A stretch of 21,823 nucleotides of DNA from a virus. The stretch is from the IMG/VR virus record IMGVR_UViG_3300028490_000032, positions 1 through 21,823 of that record. One strand, given 5' to 3'. How positions within the stretch are numbered: position 1 is the first letter of the stretch; every line of letters starts with the position of its first letter. A program made the translations under genes and the position numbers. The notes below the pieces were generated by a model. The model had not been told where the DNA came from and searched no databases. It saw nothing but the letters and a program-made list of their open reading frames with translations. Shown one piece after another: positions 21,229-21,823 of this stretch.

Positions 21229-21713
21229 TACCTTTTGAAGAACTAACTACTACACAAAAGGGTACAGTGGGTGAGGACATTGTAAAGAGTTATCTAGCTT
21301 CTAAAGGTTGGATAATATACGATACTAATTATAAAGGAGCACATCCTTTTGACTTCATGTATGCCTCTGCTGATAAGCAAAAGATATTCTTAGCAGATGT
21401 TAAAACAAAGAAACGCTTTGACTTTAGAAAAAAAGGGCTTCATGTAACTGGCATAGACACTAGACACTTTAAACAGTATCAGCACTTACAGAATGAATAT
21501 AATAATGATTTCGTTCTTTTCTTTGTAGATGAATTAGAAGGGAGTGTGTACTGTAATCTAATATCTAATTTAGAACTAGCTTCCTATGAGGTGACAGATA
21601 AAAGAAGTACAAAGACTATATTTAATTTAGATGATATGATGGAGGTATGTAAGCTTACAAGTAATGAAATAGATATACTTAATAGACTATCAAGTGGTAA
21701 CCATGAGTACTAG
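21225..21713 (+). CDS. PD-(D/E)XK nuclease, cassette 2 partner of the methyltransferase
   Basis: The 162-residue protein has a clear endonuclease fold signature: helix TTQKGTVGEDIVKSYLASKG with Glu17, strand-turn HPFDFMY with Asp43, strand KIFLADVKTKKR with Asp58 and Lys60 (D-x-K), and a following helix with Gln and Tyr (HFKQYQHLQNEY). This is the alpha-beta-beta-beta-alpha core of Holliday-junction-resolvase-like and restriction-type nucleases. Together with the methyltransferase it overlaps by 4 bases (ATGA), it could make a two-gene restriction-modification system. A recombination or repair nuclease is the alternative. The stop codon TAG borrows its last two bases from repeat element B. 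The remaining 60 residues (FFVDELEGSVYCNLISN...) are not assigned. Confidence 0.75.
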   Translation: MIPFEELTTTQKGTVGEDIVKSYLASKGWIIYDTNYKGAHPFDFMYASADKQKIFLADVKTKKRFDFRKKGLHVTGIDTRHFKQYQHLQNEYNNDFVLFFVDELEGSVYCNLISNLELASYEVTDKRSTKTIFNLDDMMEVCKLTSNEIDILNRLSSGNHEY

Positions 21714-21823
21714 ACATAGCGTTGCTCTTATTCTTCCGAAGGGATGCTAGAAGCATATCCAAACTAGGAATAACTGTCAAGGGTTTTAGACAATTGGTTA
21801 AAAGTTATACAACGCTGTATAAA
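21712..21823 (+). repeat. Element B, right copy (cut by the window end)
   Basis: Matches 1701-1812 with three mismatches (21788-21797 region). It includes the odd palindrome CTTCCGAAG, the bulged hairpin and the operator-like palindrome TTATACA-ACGC-TGTATAA (21805-21822). The window ends one base after that palindrome, just short of the place where the left copy runs into its -10 box. Confidence 0.9.

Noticed and set aside
1-21823. Window ends as direct terminal repeats of a linear phage genome
   Set aside because: The first 107 bases repeat at 19795-19901, not at the very end, and the last 112 bases repeat at 1701-1812. The ends do not match each other, so simple terminal redundancy does not explain the pattern.
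1-21823. CRISPR arrays, transposase genes or integrase attachment site pairs
   Set aside because: No regularly spaced repeats, no transposase motifs and no integrase were seen. The only long repeats are the cassette flanks.

Overview
This window is essentially the whole genome of a small tailed phage or prophage of about 20 kb. The DNA is AT-rich by eye, ribosome binding sites are AAGGA-like, and two lipoprotein signals and one Sec signal peptide suggest an AT-rich, probably Gram-negative host. A Campylobacterota host is possible, but the sequence alone does not prove it. The long-tailed, non-contractile (siphovirus-like) type is inferred from a tail tube protein plus a tape-measure-like protein, with no sheath or baseplate-wedge genes recognised.

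Layout. (1) 1-1812: the end of a small ribbon-helix-helix (RHH) gene, a beta-class DNA methyltransferase, a probable PD-(D/E)XK-type nuclease, and a 112-bp intergenic element (element B) that leads into a promoter. (2) 1843-3214: small nucleic-acid genes (RHH-like protein, SSB-like protein with an acidic DNLPF tail, zinc-finger protein), a heavily hairpinned non-coding stretch of about 260 bases, and a RusA-type resolvase interrupted by an in-frame TAA. (3) 3244-7525: lipoprotein, terminase small and large subunits, DUF4055-type portal, Mu F-like head protein. (4) 7522-8437: an antisense AntA/AntB antirepressor and a compact element with mutually exclusive stems. (5) 8441-13523: scaffold, major capsid protein, lipoprotein, two beta-rich virion proteins, head-tail connectors, tail terminator. 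(6) 13533-18246: tail tube, short tape measure, distal tail protein, two fibre proteins, then a terminator. (7) 18248-19651, leftward: an overlapping operon ending in an ERF-type single-strand annealing protein. (8) 19652-21823: a divergent promoter region, then the RHH gene again, a different methyltransferase, a different PD-(D/E)XK nuclease and a second copy of element B.

The main observation is that both ends of the window carry the same frame, [RHH gene] - [methyltransferase + nuclease] - [112-bp element B], filled with unrelated methyltransferase-nuclease pairs. The flanks are identical over 107 bp on the left and nearly identical over 112 bp on the right (3 mismatches). The contig starts inside the left flank and ends inside the right flank. 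The simplest reading is a circular or circularly permuted genome of about 20 kb whose population carries two alternative restriction-modification-like cassettes at one locus, both captured in the assembly. Two copies in one genome is the alternative. The phage's ERF annealing protein could plausibly mediate cassette exchange through the short homologous flanks.

No integrase, C1-type repressor, DNA polymerase, helicase, holin or endolysin was recognised, so lysis and replication either use the host or unrecognised small genes.
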